This document shows positions 8,470 to 17,669 of a stretch of DNA of 64,000 bases, piece by piece; the stretch's first letter is position 1; every line of letters begins with the position of its first letter. The stretch spans positions 124,001-188,000 of the forward strand of contig SVJU01000001.1 in assembly GCA_015068825.1 (NCBI GenBank), read 5' to 3'. This DNA comes from Oscillospiraceae bacterium (GTDB taxonomy: Bacteria; Bacillota; Clostridia; UMGS1810). The notes under the pieces are model-generated. The model was not told where the DNA came from. It worked only from the letters and a program-made list of their open reading frames with translations, and did no database searches. A program made the position numbers and the translations under genes.

Positions 8470-9587
8470 TGAAAAAAGGACTTTATATTCACATTCCGTT
8501 TTGTATAAAAAAATGCCGATACTGTGCATTTAATTCGTATGAAAATATGTATGATTATGCGAAAAAGTATATCGATGCTCTTATAAAACATATAAAAAGC
8601 TTTAAAAGCGAAAAAATTGACACGATTTATATTGGTGGCGGAACTCCGTCAAGCATTGATAAAGAGCTTATATCAATGCTTATGAAAAGTGTTTATGAGC
8701 ATTTTGATGTTTTGGATGAAAGTGAAATTACAATAGAGGCAAATCCAAAAACACTTGATGAAGAAAAGATAGAGGCATATTTAAAAGCAGGTATTAACCG
8801 TATAAGCATAGGCTCACAGAGCTTTAGTGATGATGAGCTTAAAATTTTAGGCAGAATTCATACATCAAACGATATAGAGAATGCAGTTAAAATGGCAAGA
8901 TGCGGTGGTTTTAAAAATATAAATCTTGATATTATTTATGCTCTTTTTAACCAAAGCGAAGATTCGTTAAAAGAAACAATAGATAAAACTCTTTCTTTAT
9001 CGCCTACACATATTTCGTGCTATGGACTTATGATAGAAGAGGGAACAACGCTTTTTGACGATGTGAAAAAAGGAAAATATGTTCCTTTAAAAGATGAAGC
9101 GTACGCAAAAATGTATGAAACAATTTGTGACACATTAAAAAAATACGGTTTTTTGCATTATGAAATTTCTAATTTTGCAAAAGAAGAAAAGTACAAATCA
9201 AGGCATAATTTAAAATACTGGAAAGGCAAAGAGTATTTTGGAATTGGTGCGGGTGCATCGGGCTATTTAAACAGTCAAAGATATACAAATTGCGACGATA
9301 TTTTAGGTTATATAAATGATTTTTCTCAAAAACACGATGTTGAAAATCTTACACTTAACGATAAAATGAGTGAATATATGATACTTAATTTAAGACTTCT
9401 TGATGAGGGTGTTGATATTCTTGAATTTAAAAAATTTTTCGATAAAGACATATTTGATGTGTTTGGCGATAAGCTAAAATATCATCTTGAAAAAACAAAA
9501 ATGCTTACAAAAAAAGAAAATAAAATTGTACTTTCAAAAGAGGCGTATTATGTTTCAAATGCCGTTTTGTGCGATTTTATGATTTAA
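8469..9587 (+). CDS. hemW: HemW-type radical SAM protein (heme chaperone / coproporphyrinogen oxidase-like)
   Basis: The 372-residue protein begins LYIHIPFCIKKCRYCAF, whose CxxxCxxC cysteines bind the radical-SAM 4Fe-4S cluster; YIGGGTPSS (about residue 54) is the SAM-binding GGE-like loop. The C-terminal HemN region has YWKGKEYFGIGAGASGY. It lacks the N-terminal extension and extra cysteine of true HemN, so heme-chaperone HemW is preferred over an oxygen-independent coproporphyrinogen III oxidase. Its start overlaps the lepA stop. Confidence 0.93.
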   Translation: MKKGLYIHIPFCIKKCRYCAFNSYENMYDYAKKYIDALIKHIKSFKSEKIDTIYIGGGTPSSIDKELISMLMKSVYEHFDVLDESEITIEANPKTLDEEKIEAYLKAGINRISIGSQSFSDDELKILGRIHTSNDIENAVKMARCGGFKNINLDIIYALFNQSEDSLKETIDKTLSLSPTHISCYGLMIEEGTTLFDDVKKGKYVPLKDEAYAKMYETICDTLKKYGFLHYEISNFAKEEKYKSRHNLKYWKGKEYFGIGAGASGYLNSQRYTNCDDILGYINDFSQKHDVENLTLNDKMSEYMILNLRLLDEGVDILEFKKFFDKDIFDVFGDKLKYHLEKTKMLTKKENKIVLSKEAYYVSNAVLCDFMI

Positions 9588-9612
9588 AAATATATAAAGG
9601 TGGAATTAATTT

Positions 9613-10065
9613 ATGAAAGTAGAAAGTTTTTCTCTTGACCATACAAAAGTAAGAGCTCCGTTTGTTAGAAAATGCACAACACAGGTGGGTGAAAAAGGTG
9701 ATGTTGTTGCAAAATACGACATCCGTTTTACCCAGCCTAATAAAGATGAAATGCAAAGTGACGGCATACACACTTTAGAACATCTTTTAGCAACTTATTT
9801 AAGAGATGATATGCCAAATATTATAGATTTATCACCAATGGGCTGCAGAACAGGTTTTTATATGACAACCTGGGGTGAGGTTGATGTTAAATTTATTATA
9901 GAATGTGTTGAAAAAGCACTTAAAAAGGTGCTTGAAACAAACGAAATTCCTGCTGCAAATGAGGTTCAGTGCGGAAACTATAAGCTTCACAGCCTTGAAA
10001 ACGCAAAAAAATATGCAAAAAACGCACTGTCACAGGGATTTACCGATAAATTTATGACAGAATAA
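9613..10065 (+). CDS. luxS: S-ribosylhomocysteine lyase LuxS
   Basis: This 150-residue enzyme shows the LuxS metal site [10 protein letters not shown] (HxxxH, about residue 57) together with the downstream CGNY motif (about 126) that supplies the third metal-ligand Cys. GCRTGFYM surrounds the catalytic Cys of the family. It cleaves S-ribosylhomocysteine to homocysteine and DPD, the precursor of autoinducer-2, in the activated methyl cycle. It has its own RBS (AAAGGTGG) 25 bp after hemW. No pfs/mtnN gene is adjacent. Confidence 0.97.
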   Translation: MKVESFSLDHTKVRAPFVRKCTTQVGEKGDVVAKYDIRFTQPNKDEMQSDGIHTLEHLLATYLRDDMPNIIDLSPMGCRTGFYMTTWGEVDVKFIIECVEKALKKVLETNEIPAANEVQCGNYKLHSLENAKKYAKNALSQGFTDKFMTE

Positions 10066-10090
10066 AAAAGTGAAATAATTTATCACTTTT
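10066..10090 (+). terminator. Weak hairpin after luxS
   Basis: AAAAGTGA (10066-10073) pairs with TCACTTTT (10083-10090) directly after the luxS stop. The tail is short and followed by GGGGG of the next RBS, so it may only partly terminate or act as an attenuator before the rpiR gene. Confidence 0.45.
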
Positions 10091-10106
10091 GGGGGAAGTT
10101 TATAAT

Positions 10107-10943
10107 ATGAACAGAACACTTTTACAGGTAAAAGTTTTATATGATAAAATGGGAAGAGCAGAAAAGAAGATTGCCGACTGGATTTTAAATCATCCGGGTG
10201 ATTTAATTCCTCTTTCTATTTGTGAGCTTGCAGACAGATGCGATTGCAGTGAAGCTACAATAGTGCGTTTTGCAAGAAGATTAGGATGCACAGGGTATCA
10301 GGAGCTAAAAATCTCTATTGCTCGTGACGAAGGCAAAACAAATGTGAGCGATAAGGTTAAAAAAGGCGATAACTGCTTTGAAATTTATGAAAAGGTTTCG
10401 AACGACATTTATTGTTCTTTGGAAAAAACCAAAGAGTCGCTTGATAAAGACAGCCTTGAAAAAGCAGGAAAAGCAATTTTGTCGGCAGAAATTGTTTCTG
10501 TGTATGGTCTTGGTAACTCTGCCGCGGTTGCAATTGATGCCCAGCATAAGTTTCTTCGTGCTGGCTGCAATGCATTTGCGTATTCAGATAATCATATGCA
10601 GGCCATAAACGCATCACATCTTAAAAAAGGTGATGTAGCAATAGGTATATCACATTCGGGTTCTTCAAAAGATGTTGTAGAAGCTTTAAAGCTTGCACGA
10701 GAAAAAGGTGCAACAACAATATGTCTTACAAATGAAGGAAAATCACCTATTTTAAAACAGAGTGATATTGTTCTTTTTACTTCGTCAAATGAAACAAGAC
10801 ATTCCATTTTAGGTCTTAACTCAAGAATTGCACAGCTTGCAATTATAGACTCTTTATATCTTTATCTTGTTTCGCATAAAGATGATTTAGCGCTTAAAGC
10901 AATAGAAGATACCGAGAGAGCTTTGCTTAGTAAAAAATATTAA
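10107..10943 (+). CDS. RpiR/MurR-family transcriptional regulator
   Basis: The 278-residue protein has an N-terminal HTH_6 domain (residues about 1-75, with ATIVRFARRLGCTGYQELK as recognition region) and a C-terminal SIS phosphosugar-binding domain (GLGNSAAVAIDAQHKF and GISHSGSSKDVVEALK). Such regulators sense phosphorylated sugars, often amino-sugar or pentose phosphates. I set the start at the ATG at 10107 because GGGGGAAG lies ten bases upstream. No sugar operon is immediately adjacent; the amino-sugar operon at 14.6 kb is a possible target, but no operator evidence links them. Confidence 0.92.
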   Translation: MNRTLLQVKVLYDKMGRAEKKIADWILNHPGDLIPLSICELADRCDCSEATIVRFARRLGCTGYQELKISIARDEGKTNVSDKVKKGDNCFEIYEKVSNDIYCSLEKTKESLDKDSLEKAGKAILSAEIVSVYGLGNSAAVAIDAQHKFLRAGCNAFAYSDNHMQAINASHLKKGDVAIGISHSGSSKDVVEALKLAREKGATTICLTNEGKSPILKQSDIVLFTSSNETRHSILGLNSRIAQLAIIDSLYLYLVSHKDDLALKAIEDTERALLSKKY

Positions 10944-10961
10944 AATTTTTTTAAAAAACCC

Positions 10962-10990
10962 TTGACAGAATGAAAAAGTGCTGATATAAT
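10962..10990 (+). promoter_or_regulatory. Consensus sigma-A promoter for tRNA-Ser genes
   Basis: TTGACA (10962-10967) and TATAAT (10985-10990) match consensus exactly with a 17-bp spacer. The tRNA-Ser gene begins 22 bp downstream. Confidence 0.92.
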
Positions 10991-11011
10991 ATCTTATGTT
11001 GCATAAAGCAC

Positions 11012-11098
11012 GGAGAGGTGTCCGAGTGGTTTAAGGAGCTAGTCTTGAAAACTAGTGATGCGAAAGCACCCAGAGTTCGAATCTCTGCCTCTCCGCCA
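11012..11098 (+). tRNA. tRNA-Ser(UGA)
   Basis: The acceptor stem GGAGAGG pairs with CCTCTCC, the CCA end is encoded, a long variable arm typical of class II tRNA is present, and the anticodon loop CTTGAAA reads UGA. It is the first gene of a two-tRNA-Ser unit. Confidence 0.97.
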
Positions 11099-11170
11099 TT
11101 TTTTTATTCAGGCAAAATTTTTTGACCTGAATAAAATTTTATTTAATAGGTTATTTTGGCAAACCTTTAT

Positions 11171-11261
11171 GGAGAATTACTCAAGAGGTCGAAGAGGCGC
11201 CCCTGCTAAGGGTGTAGGTCGGGCAACCGGCGCGAGAGTTCAAATCTCTCATTCTCCGCCA
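11171..11261 (+). tRNA. tRNA-Ser(GCU)
   Basis: The acceptor stem GGAGAAT pairs with ATTCTCC, CCA is encoded, a long variable arm is present, and the anticodon loop CTGCTAA reads GCU. It lies 72 bp after tRNA-Ser(UGA), probably on the same transcript. Confidence 0.97.
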
Positions 11262-11263
11262 AT

Positions 11264-11291
11264 AAAAAGGATACCATAGGGTATCCTTTTT
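11264..11291 (+). terminator. Terminator after tRNA-Ser genes
   Basis: The stem AAAAAGGATACC / GGTATCCTTTTT has a 4-base loop and ends in T residues three bases after the tRNA CCA end. Confidence 0.9.
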
Positions 11292-11318
11292 GTCTTTTAA
11301 ACAAGGAGGTTTTGTTTA

Positions 11319-12146
11319 ATGAGTAATTACAAAATAGTTGCAAGTGACCTTGATGGCACACTTTTAAACAGTAATTTTAAAATAAGTGATGAAAATCTTC
11401 TGGCAATAGAAGAGATTTCGAAAAAAGGCGTGCAATTTGTTCCTTCAACAGGAAGAACATATTCAGAAATTTATGATGAAATCAAAAACAATTCTAATGT
11501 CCGTTACATAATTTGTTCAAATGGTACGGTTGTTTTTGATAAGCTTACAAAGAATAAAATTTTAATGTGTATGTCAAAGCCTGTTGCAAAAAAAATTTTT
11601 GATATACTCTATTCATACGAAACACACATTACATATCGTTATGATGGAAACAGCTATGTGGATGCTGACTATCAGGATGAAAAATCTTATAAGTATTATA
11701 AGGTATGGGAAAATCACATTTCAGTAATTAAAAATTTTTCGATTCCGATAAGTGATTTTAAAGAAACAAGCTATTCAATTGATAATATCGAAACAATTGC
11801 GGCATTTTTTCATAATGACGATGATTTGGAAAAAGCAAAAGAAGAAATTTTAAAAATAGGCGGTCTTATAGTTACAGCAGCTTGCGATCATAGTCTTGAG
11901 ATTTTTAGTGATAAAGCAGGAAAGGGCAATGCACTTTATAAGCTTTGTGATATGCTTAATGTGGATTATAAGGATACAATAAGTGTTGGTGACAGTGATA
12001 ACGATGCATCAATTACTAAAGCTGCAGGATTAGGACTTGCAACAAAAAATGCCTGCGATTCTTTAAAAGAAATTGCAGATAATGTTATATGTTCTAATGA
12101 TGAACACATAGTAAAATATGTATTGGAAAATTACATAGAAGAATAA
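11319..12146 (+). CDS. Cof-type HAD-IIB sugar-phosphatase-like hydrolase
   Basis: The 275-residue protein has motif I ASDLDGTLLNSN (residues about 8-19), FVPSTGRTYSE as motif II, a conserved Lys in the KAGKGNAL segment and motif IV SVGDSDNDASI. The cap domain lies between motifs II and III, as in subclass IIB (Cof/YidA). It probably dephosphorylates small phosphorylated metabolites such as sugar phosphates or flavin intermediates. It stands alone with its own RBS (AAGGAGG) and terminator. Confidence 0.92.
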   Translation: MSNYKIVASDLDGTLLNSNFKISDENLLAIEEISKKGVQFVPSTGRTYSEIYDEIKNNSNVRYIICSNGTVVFDKLTKNKILMCMSKPVAKKIFDILYSYETHITYRYDGNSYVDADYQDEKSYKYYKVWENHISVIKNFSIPISDFKETSYSIDNIETIAAFFHNDDDLEKAKEEILKIGGLIVTAACDHSLEIFSDKAGKGNALYKLCDMLNVDYKDTISVGDSDNDASITKAAGLGLATKNACDSLKEIADNVICSNDEHIVKYVLENYIEE

Positions 12147-12175
12147 AAAAGCAAGTGCTAAGCACTTGCTTTTTT
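12145..12175. terminator. Intrinsic terminator between convergent genes
   Basis: A 15-bp inverted repeat (GCAAGTGCT / AGCACTTGC flanked by A and T runs) lies between the HAD gene and the convergent FAD oxidoreductase gene. Confidence 0.85.
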
Positions 12176-12177
12176 AG

Positions 12178-13449
12178 TTAAATCATAAAACCTTCGTTTC
12201 TTAAAATTTTTTGTATTTTTTCTATGTCGGCATATCTTACATCTTTATTATCTTTTTTTGCTACATAAGCTGCTACACCTGCCGCCTGACCAATTTCGGC
12301 ACAATAGGGCATAATCCGGTATGATGCCTGTGCCTCATGTGTAGAAGAAATACACCTTCCTGCAACAAGCAGGTTATCCATATTTTTTGGAATAAGGCAT
12401 CGATAGGGGATTTGATACCACTTACCATCACCAAAAAAGAAATGGCTTGTACCTTCACCTTCGGGATTATGTATATCTATATCATAATTAGCAACAGCAA
12501 TAGCATCATTAAAGCGTGCAAGCGATTTTAAATCGTTTTCGCAAAGTGTGTATTCACCCACAATTTTTCTGCTCTCTCTTATACCTATTAAAAGTGCAGT
12601 TGATAAAACTCTTGAATTTTCAAATCCTTCGATATTTTCTTTTAAGAAATTATGAAGTTCAAAAACCTGTTCGCGTGCTTCTATTTCGGATTGAGTAATT
12701 TCAAATGGATCGGTGGGATTTTTCTTTACAATTCGCGTACTGTTAAAGTGCAAAACACCGTCATTGAAATTGCTGAAAATAAGCACATCCTCACGCACAT
12801 TTTTTATAAGCCCTTTTTGCTTGAATTCTTTATATAACGGATTGATTTTATGCCTGTTTTCTAAAAATTTTTTCTTGTCAACACCACTTAATCTGAAACA
12901 AAGTGTCATAGGCTGACAAAGGTTGTCTTTTTCTCTTCCTAAAATATATTTGCATCCTGCAAGATACGAAAGTTCTCCGTCACCGGTTGCATCAATAAAA
13001 GTATCTGCAAACAACTTAAGTTCCATAGATTTTCCAAAAGCGGTTATTGAGCAAATTTTTTTATCTGATACATCTGTTTTTGTGACTGTTGTGTTAAACA
13101 GTAATGTTACACCGTATTTTATACACATTCTGTTTAATATAAGTTTTAAAATTTCTTCGTCAAAGCTGATGTCATTAACACCAAGGTCTTTTTCAGTACC
13201 GGATTCTTTTCTCATTTCATCGATGATTTCCAAAAACAGATTTCCGCAAAGATATTTTTTTTCTTTAGTTTCGGCATCATTTGTCCAGTATTTCATAAAA
13301 GGCATTACAAGTGCATTTGATGCAGCACCGCCAAGACAATTATATTTTTCAATAAGAAGCACATCCAAACCGTTTTTTGCCGCCTGTATTGCTGATGAAA
13401 CACCTGCAAATCCGCCACCGACTACTATTAAATCGTATTTTGTTTTCAT
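12178..13449 (-). CDS. FAD-dependent oxidoreductase (FAD_oxidored family)
   Basis: The 423-residue protein starts with a Rossmann dinucleotide loop (DLIVVGGGFAGVSSAIQAAK), followed by EKYNCLGGAASNALV. A second FAD-contacting region (FIDATGDGELSYLAG) is near residue 150 and a C-terminal LLVAGRCISSTHEAQASYR segment near 365. This pattern is the FAD-dependent FixC/TcuA-like group common in polysaccharide-utilisation loci of Bacillota and Bacteroidota. The reaction is unknown. Its promoter carries the same 44-bp operator-like sequence as the GH106-like gene at 22.8 kb, so it is probably co-regulated with rhamnoside breakdown by the neighbouring AraC regulator. Confidence 0.9.
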   Translation of the reverse strand: MKTKYDLIVVGGGFAGVSSAIQAAKNGLDVLLIEKYNCLGGAASNALVMPFMKYWTNDAETKEKKYLCGNLFLEIIDEMRKESGTEKDLGVNDISFDEEILKLILNRMCIKYGVTLLFNTTVTKTDVSDKKICSITAFGKSMELKLFADTFIDATGDGELSYLAGCKYILGREKDNLCQPMTLCFRLSGVDKKKFLENRHKINPLYKEFKQKGLIKNVREDVLIFSNFNDGVLHFNSTRIVKKNPTDPFEITQSEIEAREQVFELHNFLKENIEGFENSRVLSTALLIGIRESRKIVGEYTLCENDLKSLARFNDAIAVANYDIDIHNPEGEGTSHFFFGDGKWYQIPYRCLIPKNMDNLLVAGRCISSTHEAQASYRIMPYCAEIGQAAGVAAYVAKKDNKDVRYADIEKIQKILRNEGFMI

Positions 13450-13488
13450 ATAAAAACCCCTTTTGGTAGTTTCGTTTGTGGTAATTTT

Positions 13489-13517
13489 AATATACTATAA
13501 AATTTTTATTCGTTCAA
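13489..13517 (-). promoter_or_regulatory. Sigma-A promoter of the FAD oxidoreductase gene
   Basis: On the minus strand, TTGAAC (13517-13512) and TATATT (13494-13489) are separated by 17 bp. The operator-like motif ends 16 bp upstream of the -35 box, the normal place for an AraC-type activator. Confidence 0.8.
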
Positions 13518-13533
13518 GATTTGATTGGTTTTA

Positions 13534-13577
13534 TGTCTTTTTCATCTACATTTTAGTCTTGAATATCACCTTAAAAT
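13534..13577 (-). promoter_or_regulatory. AraC-type operator, copy 1 (44 bp)
   Basis: This 44-bp sequence agrees with 22849-22892 at 39 positions. It contains two direct repeats of AAGAC followed by A/T-rich bases, at 13560-13556 and 13539-13535, spaced 21 bp (two helical turns), as expected for the two HTH units of an AraC activator. It overlaps the last codons of the araC-like gene. Confidence 0.75.
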
Positions 13578-14398
13578 GCCTTTTTAATATATTCTCCCGG
13601 GGTTAAACCGGTTTTTTCTTTAAAAACACGGCAAAAATATGCAACTTCGTTAAAGCCAAGTGCATCGGCAGTTTCTTTAATTGTTTTATTTTCAAAAGCA
13701 AGATACTGTTTTGCTCTTTCAATTTTTTTGTTTATTTTAAATTGAGATGGTGTAAAGCCTGAATACTCTTTAAAGAGTTTTCTGAAATATATTTCGCTTA
13801 CATTGCACATTTTGGCTATTTTAGATACCGATATGTTTATATTATCACTTTCTTCAAGATATAATATTCCGTTTGATATAACCTGAAATTTTGAAGAAAA
13901 AATGTTTTGCTTATGAAAATGAGTGCAAAGCTCGGTGATTATTTTGTAAAAACCAAGTCTTAATGCACTTGGAAACCTGATGTTTTGAGATGAAATATCT
14001 GTGAGAGAAGAAAACATCATCTCAAATCTTTTAATGTTTAAATCGTCCATAATTTTTATTTCGTCACTTAACGAAAAAATTTCGCCATCTTCATCAAGAA
14101 GATTGAAATTTATTATTATAGTCTGAAAAGTATCTTCATCTACTTCAAGACACCTGAAACTATAGCGTGAATTTTTCGGGGCATAAATAATACTCTTTTT
14201 AGGTGCAATAAAAACCTTTCCGTCATAAGTTGTATATTCTCCTACACAACCATTTAAAAACAAAAACATATCATTTTTTTTAGGGGCATCTATACACGAA
14301 AAACAGTTTTGAATATTCCAATACTGTTTTGCTGCATTAAAAATATGAGTATTGAATTCTTTTGTGTAAAGTTCTTCAAAATTCACGATATTAGCCAT
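13571..14398 (-). CDS. AraC-family transcriptional regulator
   Basis: The 275-residue protein has an N-terminal cupin-like sensor region (residues about 1-160) and a C-terminal pair of helix-turn-helix units: SVSKIAKMCNVSEIYFRKLF and TIKETADALGFNEVAYFCRV. It ends with the FKEKTGLTPGEY signature. Such proteins activate carbohydrate genes on binding a sugar. It is transcribed away from the nagA operon and toward the FAD oxidoreductase gene. The 44-bp repeats in front of two neighbouring promoters are its most likely targets, as it is the only AraC-type gene seen in the window. Confidence 0.93.
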   Translation of the reverse strand: MANIVNFEELYTKEFNTHIFNAAKQYWNIQNCFSCIDAPKKNDMFLFLNGCVGEYTTYDGKVFIAPKKSIIYAPKNSRYSFRCLEVDEDTFQTIIINFNLLDEDGEIFSLSDEIKIMDDLNIKRFEMMFSSLTDISSQNIRFPSALRLGFYKIITELCTHFHKQNIFSSKFQVISNGILYLEESDNINISVSKIAKMCNVSEIYFRKLFKEYSGFTPSQFKINKKIERAKQYLAFENKTIKETADALGFNEVAYFCRVFKEKTGLTPGEYIKKAF

Positions 14399-14555
14399 TT
14401 TTTAGTCACCTCTTGTTCTTGTAAAATTATAATACCTCTTATACCGGCATGTCAAGACTTTGTTTCGAAAAGTACAATGATTGTATAGGTTTGTGCATTG
14501 AAATAAGGTACCCTTTGTGTTATTGTAAAATTAAGGTATTATACGAGGTGATTTT

Positions 14556-15731
14556 ATGATTTTAAAAAATGCAACTGTAATAACAAATCTTAAAATATAC
14601 GAAAATTATGATGTTATGTTCAAAAACGATATAATTATAAACATTGGCAAAAATTTAGATGATGACGAAATTTTTGATGCAACAAATCTTTATGTTTGTC
14701 CCGGGCTTATTGATATACATACTCATGGCGGTGGTGGCGGAGATTATATGGATGCAACCAATGATTCTTATGATAAAGCATTAAAATTTCAATCTAAAAA
14801 CGGTATAACATCTGTTCTTACTTCATCTGTTACTGCTTCAATAGATAAAATTGAGCGCCTTATTAACAAAACAAGAGAATATATGCAAATTAAAAACCCT
14901 GTAACAAGGGTTTTGGGAGCACATCTTGAAGGGCCTTATATTTCTTTTAAAAACAAAGGTGCACAACACGAAAAATATCTTAAAATCCCTTCTAAAGACA
15001 GTTATGATTTTATAATAAAAAACAAAGATGTTGTAAAAAATGTAACCCTGTCAACCGAGCTTGACGGTGCACTTGATATGGTTAAAGCTTTAAAGGAAAA
15101 TTCTATAACTGTATCGTGCGGTCACGACGACGGACGATATGACACAATAAATCCTTGTATAGATGCAGGAATTACCAATCTTACACACTGGTACTGCGCA
15201 ATGTCTAGTGCATCAATGAAAGACGGCGTAAGAAGTATTGGAATGGTTGAAACAGGTCTTATAGATGAAAGGCTCACACTTGAGCTTATTGCCGACAATC
15301 ATCACATAATCCCAGACCTTGTAAAGCTTGCATACAAAAATAAAGGTGCCAGAGGTATTTGCCTTGTTTCTGATGCATTAAGGGCAGGCGGTATGCCAAA
15401 AGATGGAACCTTATACAAGCTTGGCTGTATAGATGATGACGATGCACAAAGGTTTAAGGTTGATGACGGCGTTGCCAAAATGGAAGATGGCACACATTAT
15501 GCAGGAAGTATTCAGCCTGTAAGTCAGATGATTAGAAATCTTGTAAACGACTGCGGTATACCTTTTGAAGAAAGTATTTTTATGGCCACATATACTCCTG
15601 CAAAAATAATTGGAATGGAAGATATTATCGGCTCAATAGAAGCTGGCAAAAAAGCTGATTTTTGTATAATGGATAAAAATTTAAATGTAGTTGCAACAAT
15701 CACAAACGGCAGGTTTGTTTATAAGAAATAA
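14556..15731 (+). CDS. nagA: N-acetylglucosamine-6-phosphate deacetylase family (NagA)
   Basis: The 391-residue amidohydrolase has the metal-binding DIHTHGGGG (about residue 53), GAHLEGPYIS (about 125) with the ligand Glu, a His in SCGHDDGRYD, LTHWYCAMS in place of the usual THxFNAM, and the catalytic Asp in LVSDALRAGG. It removes acetate from GlcNAc-6-phosphate or a related N-acyl amino-sugar phosphate. The altered substrate loops (WYCAM) leave room for a non-GlcNAc substrate. It is first in a four-gene operon with a Gfo/Idh dehydrogenase, a NagB-like deaminase and an epimerase, divergent from the AraC gene. Confidence 0.88.
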   Translation: MILKNATVITNLKIYENYDVMFKNDIIINIGKNLDDDEIFDATNLYVCPGLIDIHTHGGGGGDYMDATNDSYDKALKFQSKNGITSVLTSSVTASIDKIERLINKTREYMQIKNPVTRVLGAHLEGPYISFKNKGAQHEKYLKIPSKDSYDFIIKNKDVVKNVTLSTELDGALDMVKALKENSITVSCGHDDGRYDTINPCIDAGITNLTHWYCAMSSASMKDGVRSIGMVETGLIDERLTLELIADNHHIIPDLVKLAYKNKGARGICLVSDALRAGGMPKDGTLYKLGCIDDDDAQRFKVDDGVAKMEDGTHYAGSIQPVSQMIRNLVNDCGIPFEESIFMATYTPAKIIGMEDIIGSIEAGKKADFCIMDKNLNVVATITNGRFVYKK

Positions 15732-15746
15732 AAGGAGTGTAAAAAA

Positions 15747-16814
15747 ATGAAAAAGAAAATTGGACTTATAGGCTGTGGCGGTATTGCAAATGGCGTACAT
15801 ATTCCAGGATATTTAAAAATTTCAGATGACGCCGAAATTTATGCAGTATGCGATATTAATGATGAAAATCTTAAAAAAACTGCAGAAAAATTAAACATTC
15901 CCGAAGAGCGAAGATTTAAAGATTACAAAGACCTTATTAAAAGCGGATTGGTTGATGCGGTTGATATATGCACACCAAACCATGTGCATTGCGAAATTGC
16001 TCATGCTGCAATTAAAGAAGGATTACCCTTTAGCGTTGAAAAACCAATCGGTCTTGATTTTTTAGAGGCTGATAAGCTTTTAAAAGCGGTAGAAGATACA
16101 AAAACTCCGTCTTTTGTTTGCTTTTCGTGGAGATATAATACATATGCACGATTTGTAAGAGATATTATTATATCAGGGCATTTAGGAAAATTGTATCATA
16201 TATCTGTTCGTTGCATAAAAGACAGCGGTCTTTGGGAAAACAGACCACTTGAATGGAGATTTGACAAAAATCTTGCGGGAACCGGTGTTCTTGGCGACCT
16301 TGGCTCACACATGATTGATGTTATAAGATTCTGGGGCGAAGAATTTGATGGCTTATTTGCACAAAGAGGTATTGAAATAAAAGAAAGAAAAAAACTTGAC
16401 AGCGACGAAATTGCGCCTGTTACAACGGACGACTGGTGTAATATTAATGCTATTTCAAGAAACGGTGTTCCCATTACAATTTCTGTATCAAGAATTGCAA
16501 AAACAATAAGTAATCTTATTGAATTTGAAGTTATCGGCGAAAAAGGAAGAATTAAATTTACCTTTGATAACGGAGAACAGGATATAGAAATCTGCGCAGG
16601 CGATATTGATACAAAAGCAAAAGGCACACATCACATTGTACCTCCATCTTCTTACGAAGGAAATCAGTCAAAATCTTTTGTTGATATGCTAAACGGCAAA
16701 AAAGACCAGTACACTTCAGAGCTTTTGGAAGGTATGGAATGTCAAAAAGTTTTGGAAGCTGCATTTTTATCCTGCGAACAAAACCGTTATGTTAAAATAG
16801 ACGAAATCAGATAA
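15747..16814 (+). CDS. Gfo/Idh/MocA-family NAD(P)-dependent oxidoreductase
   Basis: The 355-residue protein has an N-terminal Rossmann fold (IGLIGCGGIANGVHIPGY), the conserved VEKPIGLD motif with catalytic Lys (about residue 98) and a C-terminal alpha/beta substrate domain with GDLGSHMIDVIRFWG (His/Asp of the active site near 190). These enzymes oxidise or epimerise sugars, inositols and sugar derivatives. It is inserted between nagA and nagB, 15 and 18 bp from each, so it probably prepares an amino-sugar derivative for the deacetylase/deaminase steps. Substrate unknown. Confidence 0.92.
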   Translation: MKKKIGLIGCGGIANGVHIPGYLKISDDAEIYAVCDINDENLKKTAEKLNIPEERRFKDYKDLIKSGLVDAVDICTPNHVHCEIAHAAIKEGLPFSVEKPIGLDFLEADKLLKAVEDTKTPSFVCFSWRYNTYARFVRDIIISGHLGKLYHISVRCIKDSGLWENRPLEWRFDKNLAGTGVLGDLGSHMIDVIRFWGEEFDGLFAQRGIEIKERKKLDSDEIAPVTTDDWCNINAISRNGVPITISVSRIAKTISNLIEFEVIGEKGRIKFTFDNGEQDIEICAGDIDTKAKGTHHIVPPSSYEGNQSKSFVDMLNGKKDQYTSELLEGMECQKVLEAAFLSCEQNRYVKIDEIR

Positions 16815-16832
16815 TAAAAAAGGAGAATAAAT

Positions 16833-17654
16833 ATGAAAAGCACATACACATGCTCTGGCGAAGAATTAAAGCTAAACTCAAAAATTCCATTTCGTGTTAT
16901 GGAAAAAGAAGATGATATGTACGAAGAAATTGCACAGATTATGGTTGATACCATAAAAGCAAAAAATGGTGAAAAGACACTTATTATATGCCCTGTTGGT
17001 CCTATAAAACAGTACCCAATTTTTGCAAAAAAAGTAAACGAAGAAAAATTAAGCCTTAAAAATGTATGGTTTATAAATATGGACGAGTATCTTGATGATG
17101 ATGAAAAACTTATCAGCAAAGAATCCATTTTAAGTTTCAGAACAACAATGGATAATTTGTGCTATTCAAAGATTGACCCCGAGCTTGTTATGCCTGAAAA
17201 GCAGCGCATATTTCCAGTTCCCGGAAAAGAAAAAGAAGTTGATGCTCTTATAGAAGAAATGGGCGCAGACCTTTGTCTTACAGGCGTTGGAATTAACGGA
17301 CACATTGCTTTTAACGAGCCACCCGAAAAAGACGACAATATAACTGATGAAGAATTTGAAAAAATTTCTACAAGATGCCTTGATATATCAAGAGAAACAA
17401 TTACAAACAACGGTGCAAACAAAATCTTTGGTGCACTTGATGTATTTCCAAAAAGATGTATTACACTTGGAATGAAGCAACTTTTAAGTGCAAAAAAATT
17501 CAAAGTATATCTTTATTGCAACTGGCAATGGGGTATTATGAGAAAAATCGCTCTTGAAAATCCAACAAAAACCGCACCTGCATCATTTTTACAAAATCAC
17601 CCTGATGCAGAAATGGTTGTAACACGTGAGTTGTTTGAAAAGAAAGTATTTTAA
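16833..17654 (+). CDS. Glucosamine-6-phosphate deaminase/isomerase family (NagB-like)
   Basis: The 273-residue protein has NMDEYLDDD (the NagB DEY motif, about residue 72) and LTGVGINGHIAFNEPPE (about 150), the GHIAFNEP signature of NagB. An Asn stands where the E. coli enzyme has Asp141 just before Gly-His. It would convert an amino-sugar 6-phosphate to a ketose phosphate and ammonia. Because the loops around the sugar site differ from classical NagB and the operon carries a dehydrogenase and an epimerase, the true substrate may be a modified hexosamine phosphate. The family is clear, the specificity is not. Confidence 0.85.
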   Translation: MKSTYTCSGEELKLNSKIPFRVMEKEDDMYEEIAQIMVDTIKAKNGEKTLIICPVGPIKQYPIFAKKVNEEKLSLKNVWFINMDEYLDDDEKLISKESILSFRTTMDNLCYSKIDPELVMPEKQRIFPVPGKEKEVDALIEEMGADLCLTGVGINGHIAFNEPPEKDDNITDEEFEKISTRCLDISRETITNNGANKIFGALDVFPKRCITLGMKQLLSAKKFKVYLYCNWQWGIMRKIALENPTKTAPASFLQNHPDAEMVVTRELFEKKVF

Positions 17655-17669
17655 AAAGGAGCATAAAAA

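Noticed and set aside
13450-13570. Coding constraint as the cause of the 44-bp similarity at 13534-13577
   Set aside because: Only a few bases of that copy overlap the araC-like gene end, and the second copy is wholly non-coding.
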